Made by a program: the position numbers and the translations under genes. The notes below the pieces were generated by a model. It worked only from the letters and a program-made list of their open reading frames with translations. It ran no database searches and had not been told where the DNA came from. From Rotaria socialis (taxonomy: Eukaryota; Rotifera; Eurotatoria; Philodinida; Philodinidae): a DNA stretch of 64,000 nt. This document shows positions 11,444 to 24,300 of the stretch, one piece after another (position 1 is the stretch's first letter; each line of letters opens with the position of its first letter). The stretch covers positions 1 to 64,000 of the forward strand of contig CAJNYU010002624.1 in the NCBI GenBank assembly GCA_905331475.1, in the 5' to 3' direction.

Positions 11444-12508
11444 ATGAATACAAGCGATCATGAGGCAATTGAAAATCTTAGTTTTATTATAAATAAGTTA
11501 AATCGTTATATTCCGATAGTATTACTTATTCTAGGAAGTATTGGTCATATATTGAATATACTCGTTTTTGCTCGACCACCACTTCGAACAAATTCATGTT
11601 CAATTTATTTAATTAGTGGCAGTATCGCAAGTTTTGTTTCACTTTATGTTTATTTAATAACATCTTTTCTCGCGACATACAATCGTGATCCAACACAAAA
11701 ATCTAATATTTTATGTGAAATACGTTTTTATCTTCGTTATTCAACAATTACACTTTCAACATGGTTTATTCTCTTCGCATGTATCGATCGATTGTTTACA
11801 AGCTCGAATAATGCTTATATTCGATTGCGGAGTTCATTATATTTAGCTAAACGTACTATAGTTATAGCTATTATTCTTGTTTTATTTGTCCGTATTCACA
11901 AGTATTTTATTGCTATGCAATTCATCGAGACAATATTTGCACACAAACAGATCAAACATGTAAAGTTGTAAATCGCATTATCTTAATTTTATATAATTTC
12001 GGTCTACCACCTATTTTAACGGTAACAATTAATATATTAACCATTCGTAATGTTCGATATTCAAATCAAATTTTTTTCTAATTGTCGTCAACGTCATCGC
12101 CGTCATGATATACAGTTAATACGATTATTATTTATACAGGCTGTTTCGCTAATGCTATTTGGAATACCAATAACTGCACAAAAAGTTTATTCATTTTCGA
12201 CGATATTCACGAGAAACAATTTAATAACGATAGCTTTTGACAATTTCATGATTCAAGTTTCTACTGAAATTTCTTATGTTAGTAATAGTATAATATTATA
12301 TATATATATATATATATGCGTTAACAAGTAAAACATATCAAAAAGAAACTTTTAGGATTTTATCATCATTATCTAAACGTTGTTGATCTAACAAAATAAA
12401 TCCTGTACAAAATATTAATGCGTCTAGAATAAATCAACATGTAATAACTACAACAGTTGTTAATGGTTCATATCAAATGAATATTCAAAATCGAAATGAA
12501 AAGATTTA
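11444..12508 (+). pseudogene. Rhodopsin-like GPCR pseudogene
   Basis: From the ATG at 11444 the frame gives a glycosylatable N-terminus (MNTS), TM1 (IPIVLLILGSIGHILNILVF), TM2 (SIYLISGSIASFVSLYVYL), a cysteine before TM3, and ACIDRLF in place of DRY. The layout matches orphan GPCRs that are numerous in bdelloid rotifers, by recall. The frame is lost near 11890, continues in another frame through TM5 (ILILYNFGLPPILTVTINIL), and returns after a T-run near 12067 to QLIRLLFIQAVSLMLFGIP (TM6). A TA dinucleotide expansion near 12297-12316 shifts the frame at the end of TM7 (SNSIILY, then ALTSKTYQKETFR), and a TGA follows near 12385. There are at least four lesions. Sequencing error could explain one, but not all. 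Confidence 0.65.
12295..12317. repeat. (TA)n microsatellite in a coding frame
   Basis: A TA run sits exactly where TM7 of the GPCR pseudogene should read from ILY straight into ALTSK. The expanded copy number destroys the frame, which suggests replication slippage. Confidence 0.7.
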
Positions 12509-14860
12509 AAAAAACCTTATTCTACTCATAGTTTGGATGTTGTTTCTTATTCAATAAAAATGAGCGTGTCCTATAGTCTAGGTTTGTTTGACATTAACAT
12601 ATCAATTATTTTACTTGCATTCTATTACATAAAGTGAAGTGTTCTCAAAAACTATTTCGGATGCTGGTATAAAGCAGTTTTATATCTCAAGTAAACGTAA
12701 TTATTCTATAACAATGTATCGAAGTTTTCTTATGACAATATTAACATTGGCGTTGTTTTCTTATTTTTTTGATAGCATTTGAATTACAAAAAAATAACGA
12801 AAGATAATTTTATTCGTATTCTGTATTATTTCACCGACATCTTATCAATAATGTTGAATTATTTATCATTATAAAAACATTTGTATAACAACTATTCTGT
12901 ATTTTTCTATCATAGAAATCTTTAATTGCATTATAAAATGATTTTCTCCTTTTATAAATATCACTATTACCAATAAATAATCACTTATTGTTTCTCGGTA
13001 GGATGCATGATGTTGAATAATAAATATTTTATTTCTCGAAAAAAGTCAAGGATATACATAATAAAAAAACATGCGCATACAAATGGCAATGCATACTTGC
13101 TTGATGCTGGGTATCTCCGAGACCAACGCGTACCATCGAGAACAAAATATAATACATTTGCATGAATCATAGATTCAAAATCAGTGAAACAAGGAAGCTT
13201 CTACTAGGTGTATATTCATGAGTAGTGTACGAACCACCCACATAAATAAATATATATATATATACATTGTTGACAACCACTATTCAAATATTTTTACTTC
13301 CTTCTTTTTTCAACAGCGTATAGAAACATCGAGTAACGCAACTACTAGTTAGAATGATTCTACTTTTTAAACTAGTTGTATCATTTTTTTTCGAGAATGT
13401 CATCGAGACATATTAATAATTAAAACATTTATATTCTCCGTTATTTTATCCGAAAAAGGGTACACGTTACTTTTTATTTTTTTACAATTTATTGCGTTGA
13501 AAGTTTCTATTTTACTACCAATGATTATTTTAAGATGCTATCATAGTCAAATAGCATGAGATTTATCGAAGATTAATCTGTATGAATAAAAAGAAATCGA
13601 TTAGGTAACCAGATTTCGTTTTTCAATAACATTGATAATGTAAAATCGTTTTTTCTTTTTTTCTTCGCTTTTTATACTTGTTCATCTACGTAACATAAGA
13701 CAAAATAAATGACTCGCCATTCTTCACCATAACCACTTTGAGAATGTGAGAGAAGAAGAAAAATTTAAGGTAACACAACAATATTTTGTGCTCTGTATAG
13801 AAGTAAGTTGAAGACATCATTTTTCCTTTGCATACCAAACATATATACACATACATGTTTGATATCACAGTTGTAGATCTCAACATCGTCAAGTATTCAA
13901 TATAAAAATGAATGGTTTCTTTTTTCTTTTAGATATCATTTGTTTTGTCTCTTCTTTGAATCAAGTTAGACGACTATTGCTCCTATATGAGTGTTTTGAA
14001 TGTACGTATATTTGAATGAATTACCAACAGAATGAAATTTTTGTTCTCTTTTTGTGTACAGTTATATTGTTGAGTGATTGCGACCACCTTGCCAATTTAA
14101 AGCATCAATTGTCTCAGTATGTAAATTGAAATAGTTCTATGCTTCTTCTGTTTTTCTTTTGTCGTAGTTATTGTTATTATTGATGTGAAAGAATGATCTA
14201 GGCTTATGCTGACAAGTGTGCATTGTAGAATTTATATCCTTGATCTTTTCTTCATCATTTTGTAAAACGAAAAATACTGAAAAAAAGATCAGGGTTAGTT
14301 ATCTGTGTAAAACTTTGTTTAAAAAATGTAATATATGTTATGTTGATATACGATTAAACTATCATAGTGATTGATATAGAATTTCCATTGTTCTTATGAA
14401 TTGAGCAGATAGGAAGTCATCGATCAATATCCGACATCTAAATTTCATGGGTTTTTATATGAGAATCTTTTTTTTAATATTCTAGTTGACGCATGATCAT
14501 TTTTTCTTCATAATCGTCTTCTCAACTTTCCCTTTTTTCCTTTCCACTCATTTTGTTTATTGGACGCCTTATTTCTTCCTCGTAGAAACTAAATCATAAA
14601 ACATGTAACCGGAGTCAATAGACCAAGCAAAATCAAGAAACAACATGGCAAATTCAAGCCTATAATTTTGATATGCTGCTACATACTATTGTCAATGATT
14701 ACTCAATCACAAGTATCTCAAAGTCATGCCTTCACTAATCTTTATTTTCTTCTTTTCTTAATCTTTGACAACAACAATCAAGTAAAAACAAAAAACTGAA
14801 ATAGTTTTTTTTGTCTTTCTTTTTTATTAGAAGTAAAGTATTGCACCTGTATTGACGTGA
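12509..14860. other. Intergenic; upstream region of flippase copy 1
   Basis: No supportable gene. Contains a short TA run near 13250 and poly-T/pyrimidine tracts towards the right. A strong acceptor-like sequence (pyrimidine tract then AG at 14829-14830) lies 30 bp before the flippase ATG. Confidence 0.45.
14800..14830 (+). promoter_or_regulatory. Candidate 5' splice-leader or 5'UTR acceptor
   Basis: A T-rich tract ending TTTTTATTAG just upstream of the flippase ATG at 14861. Such an AG could accept a spliced leader (trans-splicing is known in bdelloid rotifers) or close a 5'UTR intron. A similar site precedes copy 2. Confidence 0.35.
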
Positions 14861-17800
14861 ATGGGCAATTGTACTGTGGTTCCTACATTCCGTCGCACCC
14901 CGGGAAATTCAAACAGTAACACATGCCCTACAACAATTTCCTCAATAACACAAAATACATCATCACATTTACCAAAACGTGAAACTTATGTGGTGCATCA
15001 TAATTTGCCATCATCTCCTGATTCTCAATTATGGATTGCGATAAAAAATCGACGCCGATATAAACACAAAACAAATCGTATAAAAACTACACGTTATAAT
15101 CTTATAACATTTTTGCCAAAAAATCTTTTCGAACAATTTCATCGTATAGCTAATATCTATTTTGCAATTTTAATTGGTCTCAATTGGATACCTATTATTA
15201 ACACTATTTCTAGAAATGTATAGATCGTCCTTTTCAAACATTGTGTTTCAAATTTATTTTTTAATATTTCTAGGTCACTTTTATACCATTAACAGTTATT
15301 TTAACAATCACAGCTGTTAAAGATCTCGTCGAAGATTTAAAACGATGGCGGAGTGACTCTAAAATAAATAAGCAAACGACTGAAGCTTATGATAAGTGAG
15401 TTGAATATAAAAAGTAGCAATCCGTACTAAAAATTAATCATATACTATCTTCGTAACTAACATATATAAATAGATACCATTTCCAAATAGTACCGGATGT
15501 AAGTTTTTTGAATAACTTCTAAGTCAATGATTTTAAAATATTTACGTCATATATAATGATTGAACCTTGAGAAATTCGCTACATTTTCTCTTCTCTATTT
15601 TGGAATATTTCAGCCAAATTTACATCAAACACAATCAGCTAGTTCATTGATTTTTATTTCTTAGAGCATCAAAAAGTTTTATTGAATGTAAATGGGAAGA
15701 TCTTAATGTTGGACATGTTGTTCGAGTACGGACTGATCAAGTAGTACCAGCTGATATTCTACTACTCGCTTCATCGTCTTGTGAAAGTACATGTTATCTA
15801 GATACAGCTGCTATTGATGGTGAAACGAATCTTAAACAAAAAAGTATACCATCTTGCTTTCTAAATTATACAAAATCCGAAGAAGCAAGTTTTGAATTAC
15901 AATGTGATCCACCCAATGATGATATTTACCATTTTTGTGGTCGAATAATTCTATCTAGCGGATCCCATGTTTATCCGTGTGATAATAATAATATTCTTTT
16001 ACGTGGATGTGTATTAAGAATCACAGAATATGTTGATGGACTCATTGTCTATGCTGGTAGGTTTTTGTTACTTTTCACTTTTGCATTTTTTCTTTGTTTT
16101 ATTTTATTTTATGAATATTAAAGGTAATGAAACAAAAGTTATTAAATCTTCTCGTCATACGATCAGTAAACATGCGCTTATTGAACGATATATTAATCGT
16201 GATGTATTCTTCTCGAGTATAATCTTAACCGCTTTATGTTTAATTTGTGCTGGTTTAGCAATTAATTGGGATCTTTCATATGGTTCTCAGTGGATGTTTG
16301 TACCATTTCTAGAATACAATCCCTTTGATGGTGTTGCTGGTCGGTTTTTTATAAACGCTCTAACTTTCGTAATATTATTTCAAGTGATGGTGCCCATCGC
16401 ATTATATGTATCGTTAGATGTTGTTCGTGTTCTACAAATGTATACAATAGGACGAGATAAACATTTGAAATATGAACATCCAATAAGTTGCCGAACATTT
16501 ACAATCAATGAAGATCTTGGCCAAATAGGTTATATATTTTCTGATAAAACTGGTACATTAACACAGAATAAACTGGTATTCAAAGCAATGTCAATTGGTG
16601 GTTTACAATACTCTGTTCGGTAAGTATTTTGATTAGCTTTAAATAATTTTTCTCAATACATGACTACTTAATTATATTGCCAATTTGATGATAGAATTGA
16701 TCAGACGATATGGTTAGAGGAAAATTAGTTAAAATTATAAGTGCTCACTTTTTTTTATACGCATTCGAAAACTCTGTAGTAAAATTTGACTACATGGACT
16801 ATGTAAAATCATTGGGTAGAAGCTACTTTAAATATCATATATCATCTGTTTACTAATGTTATATAGCCGAAAATCAGTAGAGTGGAACTTAATTTTTACG
16901 TTCATCTTGATAGATTTGTAACGGTACATCTGTTAGTTTAGTTAAATCAAAGAAATTCATAAGAAACTTTATATATATACATATATCGAACGAATTTTTT
17001 TAATTTTGTACTAAATAACAAAAGAAATATTGAGTGACACTAGTTTACCTTCGGGGCAAAACATCTTCTACATATTGTTGCTATATTATGACTTTTAATG
17101 ATCTTTCAAAAGAACAGAAAAACTTTTAATATTTTTCTTTATCACGACACAATTTTTATGTATACAAGAAAAGTTTGATATTTGAAATCACTGTAAAAAT
17201 CAAGCCAAATCCATCAGATCCAAAAGAATTTATTTCATGGAAATAACGCTAGCTCTATCTGACTACAGGATAAAATCTAAATATAGAACAATTGTGGAGC
17301 GTTTCTAGTGATTTTAATGTAGGAGACCAAGTGTATTGAAATATTATTGATCAAATGTGATTATTACACTCACGTCAGTACGAATGTCACATTTATTACG
17401 ATTCATGTCGTCACGATGAGAAATACTGAAAGATTCTTTTTTACCTTATCGGCAGAACGACTAAAAAGAAAATTATTTAGTTTCGAAAATAAACTCAATT
17501 TTTCAATATAAATTTTTTTTTCATTATTTGCCAAAAAAGCTTCACATAACCTGCATCAAGTTCAACGGGGACTTTAATTTGAAAAAATAGCAGCAGATGC
17601 ACTATCGAAAATCTATTACTATGTACTGATAACGTGTGACCGACTATGATGATGTTCGATTCTATAGTCCCAATAGATATATGATATTCACTCGTTGAAA
17701 GAACTTATTTTCTTCCAAATTTGCATCATTTATATATAGAAATATTCCATTAAAAACATTTCTGCGTTTCATTGAAGTACAATCCTAGCAAGCATGTTTG

Positions 17801-20800
17801 AAATATCTTATAACTATTATATGAATAGTAGATAAATGATGCTAAATAATGACTTTTCGAATACCTGAAAAGGGATAGAAATTTCAAATTTGAATCGATG
17901 TTTCTTATGTTGAGTTTATTATTCTTGCTATCATGAAATTTCTATTAAGTAGCTAGATCAATAAGGACTGTTATCTATTTTGAATTATTTTTCTTAGAAG
18001 AATGACATTCGACCCGATGATGCCGAAGCTATGTGAAGAAAATCAATATTTTTTCAGAAAATTTGAGCTCGTCAATATCATAAAATAAATAAATGATCAA
18101 GATGAAAACTCAGAATATTTATAGGCTGCTTGAAAATAGCTGGAAATTAAATAATTCTCTCACTCTCTTGACATATTTTTTTGCTTTTTTCATACATAAA
18201 AGTTACTAATATAATGTTGTAGTTGATATTTTCTTTTGATATATCCATGGTAAATCCTTTGATATTACAGCATATTCATAAACTTCCTGTTGAAACCGAT
18301 ACGTCGAATGATCAATGTACGTTGATTACTTATATGTGCTTCAGATTATTACCCATGAAGCTATATTTTTTATATTAGTGAAAAACTAGCGTAGTATTCA
18401 AAAATACTGGTTCCTTACAAGAAGATTAATTGAAGTATCGAACTGAGAAAGACACTTATGAGTTAACGATATCATTGTATATTACGTTACCTAATAACAG
18501 AGGAAATCTTCGTTTAAGCAATGCTTTATTTGAACCCATTCCGAATATGAAAATCAGAGATCTGCTATTTTTATGTAATCGAAATTTCTGACATACAAAA
18601 AAAAATGATGAGTTACAATTATCCTCTACTAAGTCTAGACATTAACAGTATATTATCGTGCTACTGGAACGATTGTATCTTGATCATTATCTTAAGCATC
18701 ACAAAATTAGTTAGGTACACATTTATTCGAAAAAGTTCTTTCTTCTAAAATTGAATCCTGCTTGGTTGCAAAAGAAATGTACCGTTCAATATGAAAGACT
18801 TTTCAAGAAAGATTAAATAGATTTAGAATCTTGCATTTAACATTCTTCCCGTTTTAGTTCTGAATTACCAACTGAAAACTCGACGATTGTTCAACATTTT
18901 CTAACTGTACTCGCTATATGCAACACATCATTTATGGTTCATGATCATCAAGAACTGATGCATCGAATTGATTATCAACCGAAATACGAAGGCGACAATG
19001 CTGATGATCTTGTACTTTGCCAAACAGCATCTGATTTTGGTGTCAGAATGATTTCGCGTTCTGCACAAAATATTCTTGTGCGCCATATTAATTCGACAAA
19101 TACAGAAAAAGAAGATGTCGAATATGAAATCTTATGTTTACTACCGTTTGATTCTACTCGAAAGCGAATGTCGATTATTGTTCGTCGAAACGATCAAATA
19201 TTTTTATTTATCAAAGGCGCTGAAACATCCATATGGCCACATTTAAGTAGTTTGAATGACGTCCATATGAAAGCTACTATTGAACAAAATAGTTTGAGTT
19301 TTGCTGAGCAAGGCTATCGATCTCTTCTAGTTGCTTATCGACAATTGACATTAACAGAATTCGAGAGTTGGTTTCAGCAATACGAACAAGCAGCTAATTC
19401 GCTTGCAAATCGTGATGATGCTATTTCAGATGCTGCAACTGCAATCGAAGTCGAACTGATGCTAGCTGGTCTAACGGCTGTAGAAGATAAACTACAAGAC
19501 GGTGTACCGAAAGCTATTGCAACATTACGATGTGCTGGTATTAAAATATGGCTTCTAACTGGTGACAAGCAAGCAACAGCGCTGAGTACAGCACAAGCTG
19601 CATCGTTAGTTAATATTCCACAAACGTTAACATCAGGAAACAGTTCTCTCTCTAAAGTAAGTTCAAAGATATTTTTATTACGAATATTCATCTCCTGATG
19701 ACTATTGTAGAATAATTCTCCAGCGACAAACTCTTGGGATTTTGGTGCATCCGCACAAGCTCAATTAAATCAATATACTCACATGATTTATTATAGTTCA
19801 CAACTCATTGAAATGGATCAACTATTGCGTATGCTTTTGTAGCTTCACCGCTATTTATATTGATGCTTTGTTAAATAGGTACTCGTGGCGGAACTATGTC
19901 CGATGAATTACGTACTGGCGAAACGATCTCTCGTATGAGCGAAGTAATAGCTGCACAAAACCTACCTGTTTCATTGGTTGTTACTGGTGAAGATTTAGGT
20001 GAGATATTTTCGAATGATTTCCATGTGCATGTAATTGATGTAACTAGGTGTTATCCTTCGATATAAACCAAAAGAATTCATGAAAGCTGCATGCCAATGT
20101 CAATCGGTGTTATTTTGTCGAGTATCAGCAAAACAAAAACGTGAACTTGTATCTGTAGCAAAGTCAGTGTTTAAATATCGTATATTAGCCATTGGCGATG
20201 GTGCAAATGATGTTGGTATGATTCGCGAATCGAATTGTGGTGTCGCTGTTTATGGTCGCGAAGGATCGCAAGCAGTAGCAGCTGGCGATTTCGCTGTTGA
20301 TCGTTTTGAATGTCTTACTCGTCTTTTACTTGTTCACGGTGCTTGGTGTTTTACTCGAACATGTGAATTAATCCTTTATACGTTTATGCACAATTGTGCC
20401 TATGTATTCGTTATTTTCTATCATCAATTGTTCAATGGATTTTCTGGCGCTGTCTCCCTTCACTCGTTGTGTAAGTCTATAACAGTATTATTCGAAAAGT
20501 ATAGAATTAGAAATGGATTAAAAATTCATTGGTAATTTTTTTGTTTTGTTTTAAAGATATTCTTCTGTACACAAGTTTATTCACTGTTCTTCCGCAAGTA
20601 AGAAATGAAAAATGTTCTTTTAACTTTATCGTTACTAGGGGTATACCAGTTCTCAGATCTAAGTTCAGATGAAATGAGCGAAAGAACTGTTCGGACAGAT
20701 CAGATCTAAGAATTGTGAGAATCTACACTGGGATGATGTCTATATCGATATAGGCGTCTCTTATGGGATCTGAACTGTCATACTCCTAATCGTTACAAAA

Positions 20801-21372
20801 TGTTTTAGTGTGCTGCTGCTCTGTTCGATCAACACGTTCCAGCTGAACGAGCATTACATGAACCTCAGTTATATGAATATACTCTACACGCTAGATGCTA
20901 TCGGATTTGGTCGTATTGGATCAATATTCTAGATGCAGTTTGGCAAAGTGCCACAATCTTTTTTATTGCTTACTTTGCATATGCAAAACATGCAGATATT
21001 GATGCTTTAGTATTCGGTTTTTCAATTGCATTCAGTATGACAATAACTTCAATGATACACGTTGTCTTGCAAACAAAACGTATTGATCTAGCACTGGTCG
21101 GTTCCATAGCATTTAGTCTTCTTGTTTTTCTTGGTTTTACACTTATAATGGATGCTACCTGTATTCTTTGCCTGAATGGGCAGAGTCCGTATCATGTATC
21201 TTACATGGCATTTCGTCAAGGTTTATTTTGGTTAACCAATCTGTTTACGATTATATTAGCAATGTTGCCACGTTTTTTTGTTAAATGTATATATAATTCA
21301 ACGGGAAATCCATTATTAAGAAATGACCAAAAAGAACATGTTCCTTCTTCAACGCAAGATACTCGTTTTTGA
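14861..21372 (+). CDS. P4-ATPase phospholipid flippase, copy 1 (ATP10-like)
   Basis: Ten exons join in frame: 14861-15217, 15274-15395, 15665-16056, 16124-16619, 18858-19656, 19711-19828, 19879-19998, 20048-20470, 20557-20597 and 20809-21372. They give about 1143 residues, the usual P4-ATPase size. P4-ATPases move lipids from the outer to the cytoplasmic leaflet. Landmarks in order are [12 protein letters not shown] before TM1, DGETNLK in the actuator domain, [10 protein letters not shown] with the phosphorylated Asp near residue 431, [12 protein letters not shown] in the nucleotide domain, [10 protein letters not shown], and [11 protein letters not shown] near residue 851, followed by a C-terminal membrane block. 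The [23 protein letters not shown] context and the N-terminal motif favour class 5 (ATP10) over class 1; the lipid substrate cannot be read from sequence. The intron after exon 4 is unusually long (2,238 bp). Its tandem partner lies 4.6 kb downstream and shares an identical core. AATAAA follows the stop at about 21402. Confidence 0.9.
15657..20189 (+). repeat. Identity tract shared with flippase copy 2 (unit 1)
   Basis: This 4,533-bp block matches 26578-31110 at a constant offset of 10,921, with no difference seen by eye in exons or introns, including the 2.2-kb intron. It begins 8 bp before the exon 3 boundary and ends inside exon 8, where the first mismatch (C20190 against T31111) occurs. 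Outside it the genes differ markedly: exons 1-2 and 9-10 are diverged and the neighbouring introns do not align. I did not compare every base mechanically. Confidence 0.85.
16620..18857 (+). other. Long flippase intron 4
   Basis: A 2,238-bp intron in a gene whose other introns are about 50-270 bp. It separates the DKTGT exon from the nucleotide-binding-domain exon. I see no ORF, terminal repeats or recognisable element in it. The same intron occurs unchanged in copy 2 (27541-29778). Confidence 0.6.
20636..20788. mobile_element. 153-bp hAT-type MITE in flippase intron 9
   Basis: The left end TAGGGGTATACCAGTTCTCA and the right end, reverse-complemented, TAGGAGTATGACAGTTCAGA form terminal inverted repeats. 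The 8-mer ATCGTTAC flanks both sides (20628-20635 and 20789-20796), a perfect target duplication. The matching intron of copy 2 is only 54 bp and lacks it, so the insertion followed the split of the two genes. Confidence 0.8.
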
Positions 21373-24300
21373 TGAAAAATTTCTTGGAATCAATAGAACT
21401 CAATAAAATTATTGATATATAAATGCAAATCATTAAAATATGATATAGTTGATAAGAAGCCGCCTATACAAGTCCGGTGATATAAACGATGATAGAAATC
21501 TACTAAAATTAAACCTAGTCAAATAAAAGCGTTTATATAAAAACTATTTAACGTGAATAGAAAATTTTATATTTTACTGTGATGAACTGTTATGCCTTAA
21601 CATCCTTGCTGTTTTCAGTTTAAAAAGAAATCATGAAATATGCAGGGTTTCAAATTTTTTGTTTTCTGTTTGTTTATTTTAGTCATTATGTTTCATGTTC
21701 GTGCTTTTAACCATATCTTTTATTTTATTTGATATGAAAAACAATCATATAACATCTGTTGCGTTTTCCGAGGCAATCTTTAAAATAAATATTATGTGAC
21801 ACTTTTTAATCTATGTTATATATTTAACTAAAACAAATAGCAAGATAGAGTTTAAATTAAAATGTTTTGACGATAAACAAAATAAGTACCAAATAACAAA
21901 GTGGCAATGACGCTGTGCCAATCAATGGTTGTCCGTTGTCATTGAACTTCTTGATATCAGTATTTTAAAGAATTTTGAAAATTGAATTTTTTTAATTATT
22001 ATAGTTTCTGATAAATAAAAGTAGTTTGTATTTTGAGTATAGATAACAAATAGTAATCGAGCAAAGACTCTGTTAGGAATTGGATACCAATAAATTGTCA
22101 AAGTTATAATAAGTATATAATATCTAGAGTTTCCTGTAAGATTTGACGTTTTCTCAAAAATTGGTACTTTCAAATCATGATCTCGAACTTGAACCAAATA
22201 AAAAAGCTCTCAACTAGATAGATTAACTTAGCAACAATGGTTCATATGCTAAAAAAAGAGTTGATTCGTGATATGAAACTTTCAAGTTACAGTTCCTATT
22301 ACGTAGATAATTAATAGGAAAGGTAGTTTTTGAAGGTTTCATATCTCTAATAGACTGCCGTGAAAAAAAATTAACTCTTCTCGCCGTCGTAGCTTCCATA
22401 GCCAGAGATTTCTAGAAAATAGATCTATGAAAAACCTCATAGTTTAAAGAATCTCAAATCCTGAGAGGGAATATTGATAAGAAGATTATGTTGTTTCTAT
22501 TATAGTCGAAAAATTATTCAAATTAGAAGAGAAAAATCTGTGAAGGTTCCCCTACAAACTATATTTCATCGTTCAAAAATGAAAATGTCATGTTTAAAAA
22601 TTATTTTTCTAATGTCTGATTTACTTATACTATCTAGGTTGCTCACAAGTATCCTGTTTCTCGTGTAGGATAAAAATCAAGATGAATCTTATTAAACACA
22701 CCATTTTTTAATCCAGAATGTGAATGAAACAAAATAACAATCAATTCATTGTCTACTCTATTAGACAAAAAAGTGTTTGAAGAAGATTAGCAAGTATTAA
22801 GTGATTATAAGCCATGCGAGAATCACGCATTAACTATTGATGTTTGTAGATGTCAAGGAACAACGATTGAATTTCTAACAATCAAAATTCGTTCAAACAA
22901 TCATCTTAACAAAACCAAGCTAAGACATGACAATCAATCATCAAGATTGACACAGACAAATATTAATAAACTTCTTGACAATACGACTCACAATCCAGCC
23001 ATCTTATTCTGTGTCATTGTGTACCTTCTTTTTTTTATAGTTTGTGACTCTACTTTTAATACAAAAATAAAGGAAAATCCACCTACATTTTCTAACATTA
23101 CAACAACAGGTCAAATAACTATGGTTGTTGCATCAGAACACATAGAAAATTTGATCAAATGATTATTCATCACTTTTTGAAAACATAAAAAGATATATTA
23201 CCATGGTTGTTTTTGCTTTTTATTCTTTCACAAGCAAGAGAAAATTTCTGAATAGGTCCCCGATTGATCGACGGTAAAGTATAGGATTACTCATTTTTTC
23301 TTAACGATTCATCATCTTTTTTATGATTTACTCGCTCAAAATAAATAATATAACCATGAACTTCTTATAGTCTCTCTACATGCCTATACGTGTATACGAG
23401 CATACTTATCTTTCGTAAATGTATTTTTTTAAGTAGATACGCGTAAATGTTTATATATCGATGTCGAATATATTAAAAAAGAATTTACTTCAAACGATTG
23501 CTTATTTATGAAGAGTTGATTCGGTACATAGAATTCTTGTTGGGAGATAAACGAACATATTTCAACTTTTAAACTCATTAGAACATTGAAGTATAATCGA
23601 AAATTCTGTTTTTTCTTAAAATTTATATATATATTCGAGCAGCTGGAAAAATTAATGGCTATTTTTATTAAGTCTGTTCTATTTTTACGTTCTTTTTTCT
23701 TTTTTTTTATTCTGCCATATTGATTGTTATTGACACGATTACACGTTTCTAACGTTGTTGCTCTTATTTTAATGAAACAGAAGTCTGCTCGAGACCGTTC
23801 CTTGTATCCATGTTATTCTCGGGAGCGTTGTTTATAAGTGGTTCTTTTTAAAAAATTGAGTTTTTTCTATTTTTTTAATAAGGGCCATTTTTTTCTACGA
23901 TAACTTGATTTCTTCAGTTTTCTTTTCAGTATGAATAAGCATCGATTAGATTGAGTTCGAAGTACATTCACAAGAATGGATGGAAAAAAATAAAAAATAA
24001 AAATATCGCACTGGTACATCTACATTTTCAGCCCTCAATTTTATTTTCGATATTTTTATTTTCTACATTTTTCCTTTCTCTTTTTTCCCATCTTACCATT
24101 CGCAAAAAACGAAAAATATCTACTTTTCTTTTCAATAAAAACTGCGCATGAGTTCACTTTGGCAAGAAATATTTGTGGTACTTAAATCTTTCCAGTCATT
24201 TTTATGATTGCGTTACTCGTTTTATGTTAGCGTGAAGAACAAATAAAAAGTAATGCATAACTCCTTCAATGACGTACGTCTGAAAAATATTTATTTGAAA

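Noticed and set aside
19374-19691. 105-codon antisense ORF inside flippase exon 5, repeated at 30295-30612
   Set aside because: It is duplicated only because the flippase core is duplicated. It lies opposite a conserved coding exon and has no domain or promoter of its own.
22474-24151. Several 60-90 codon ORFs between the flippase genes
   Set aside because: Low-complexity or hydrophobic translations of AT-rich DNA with no splice partners or family resemblance.
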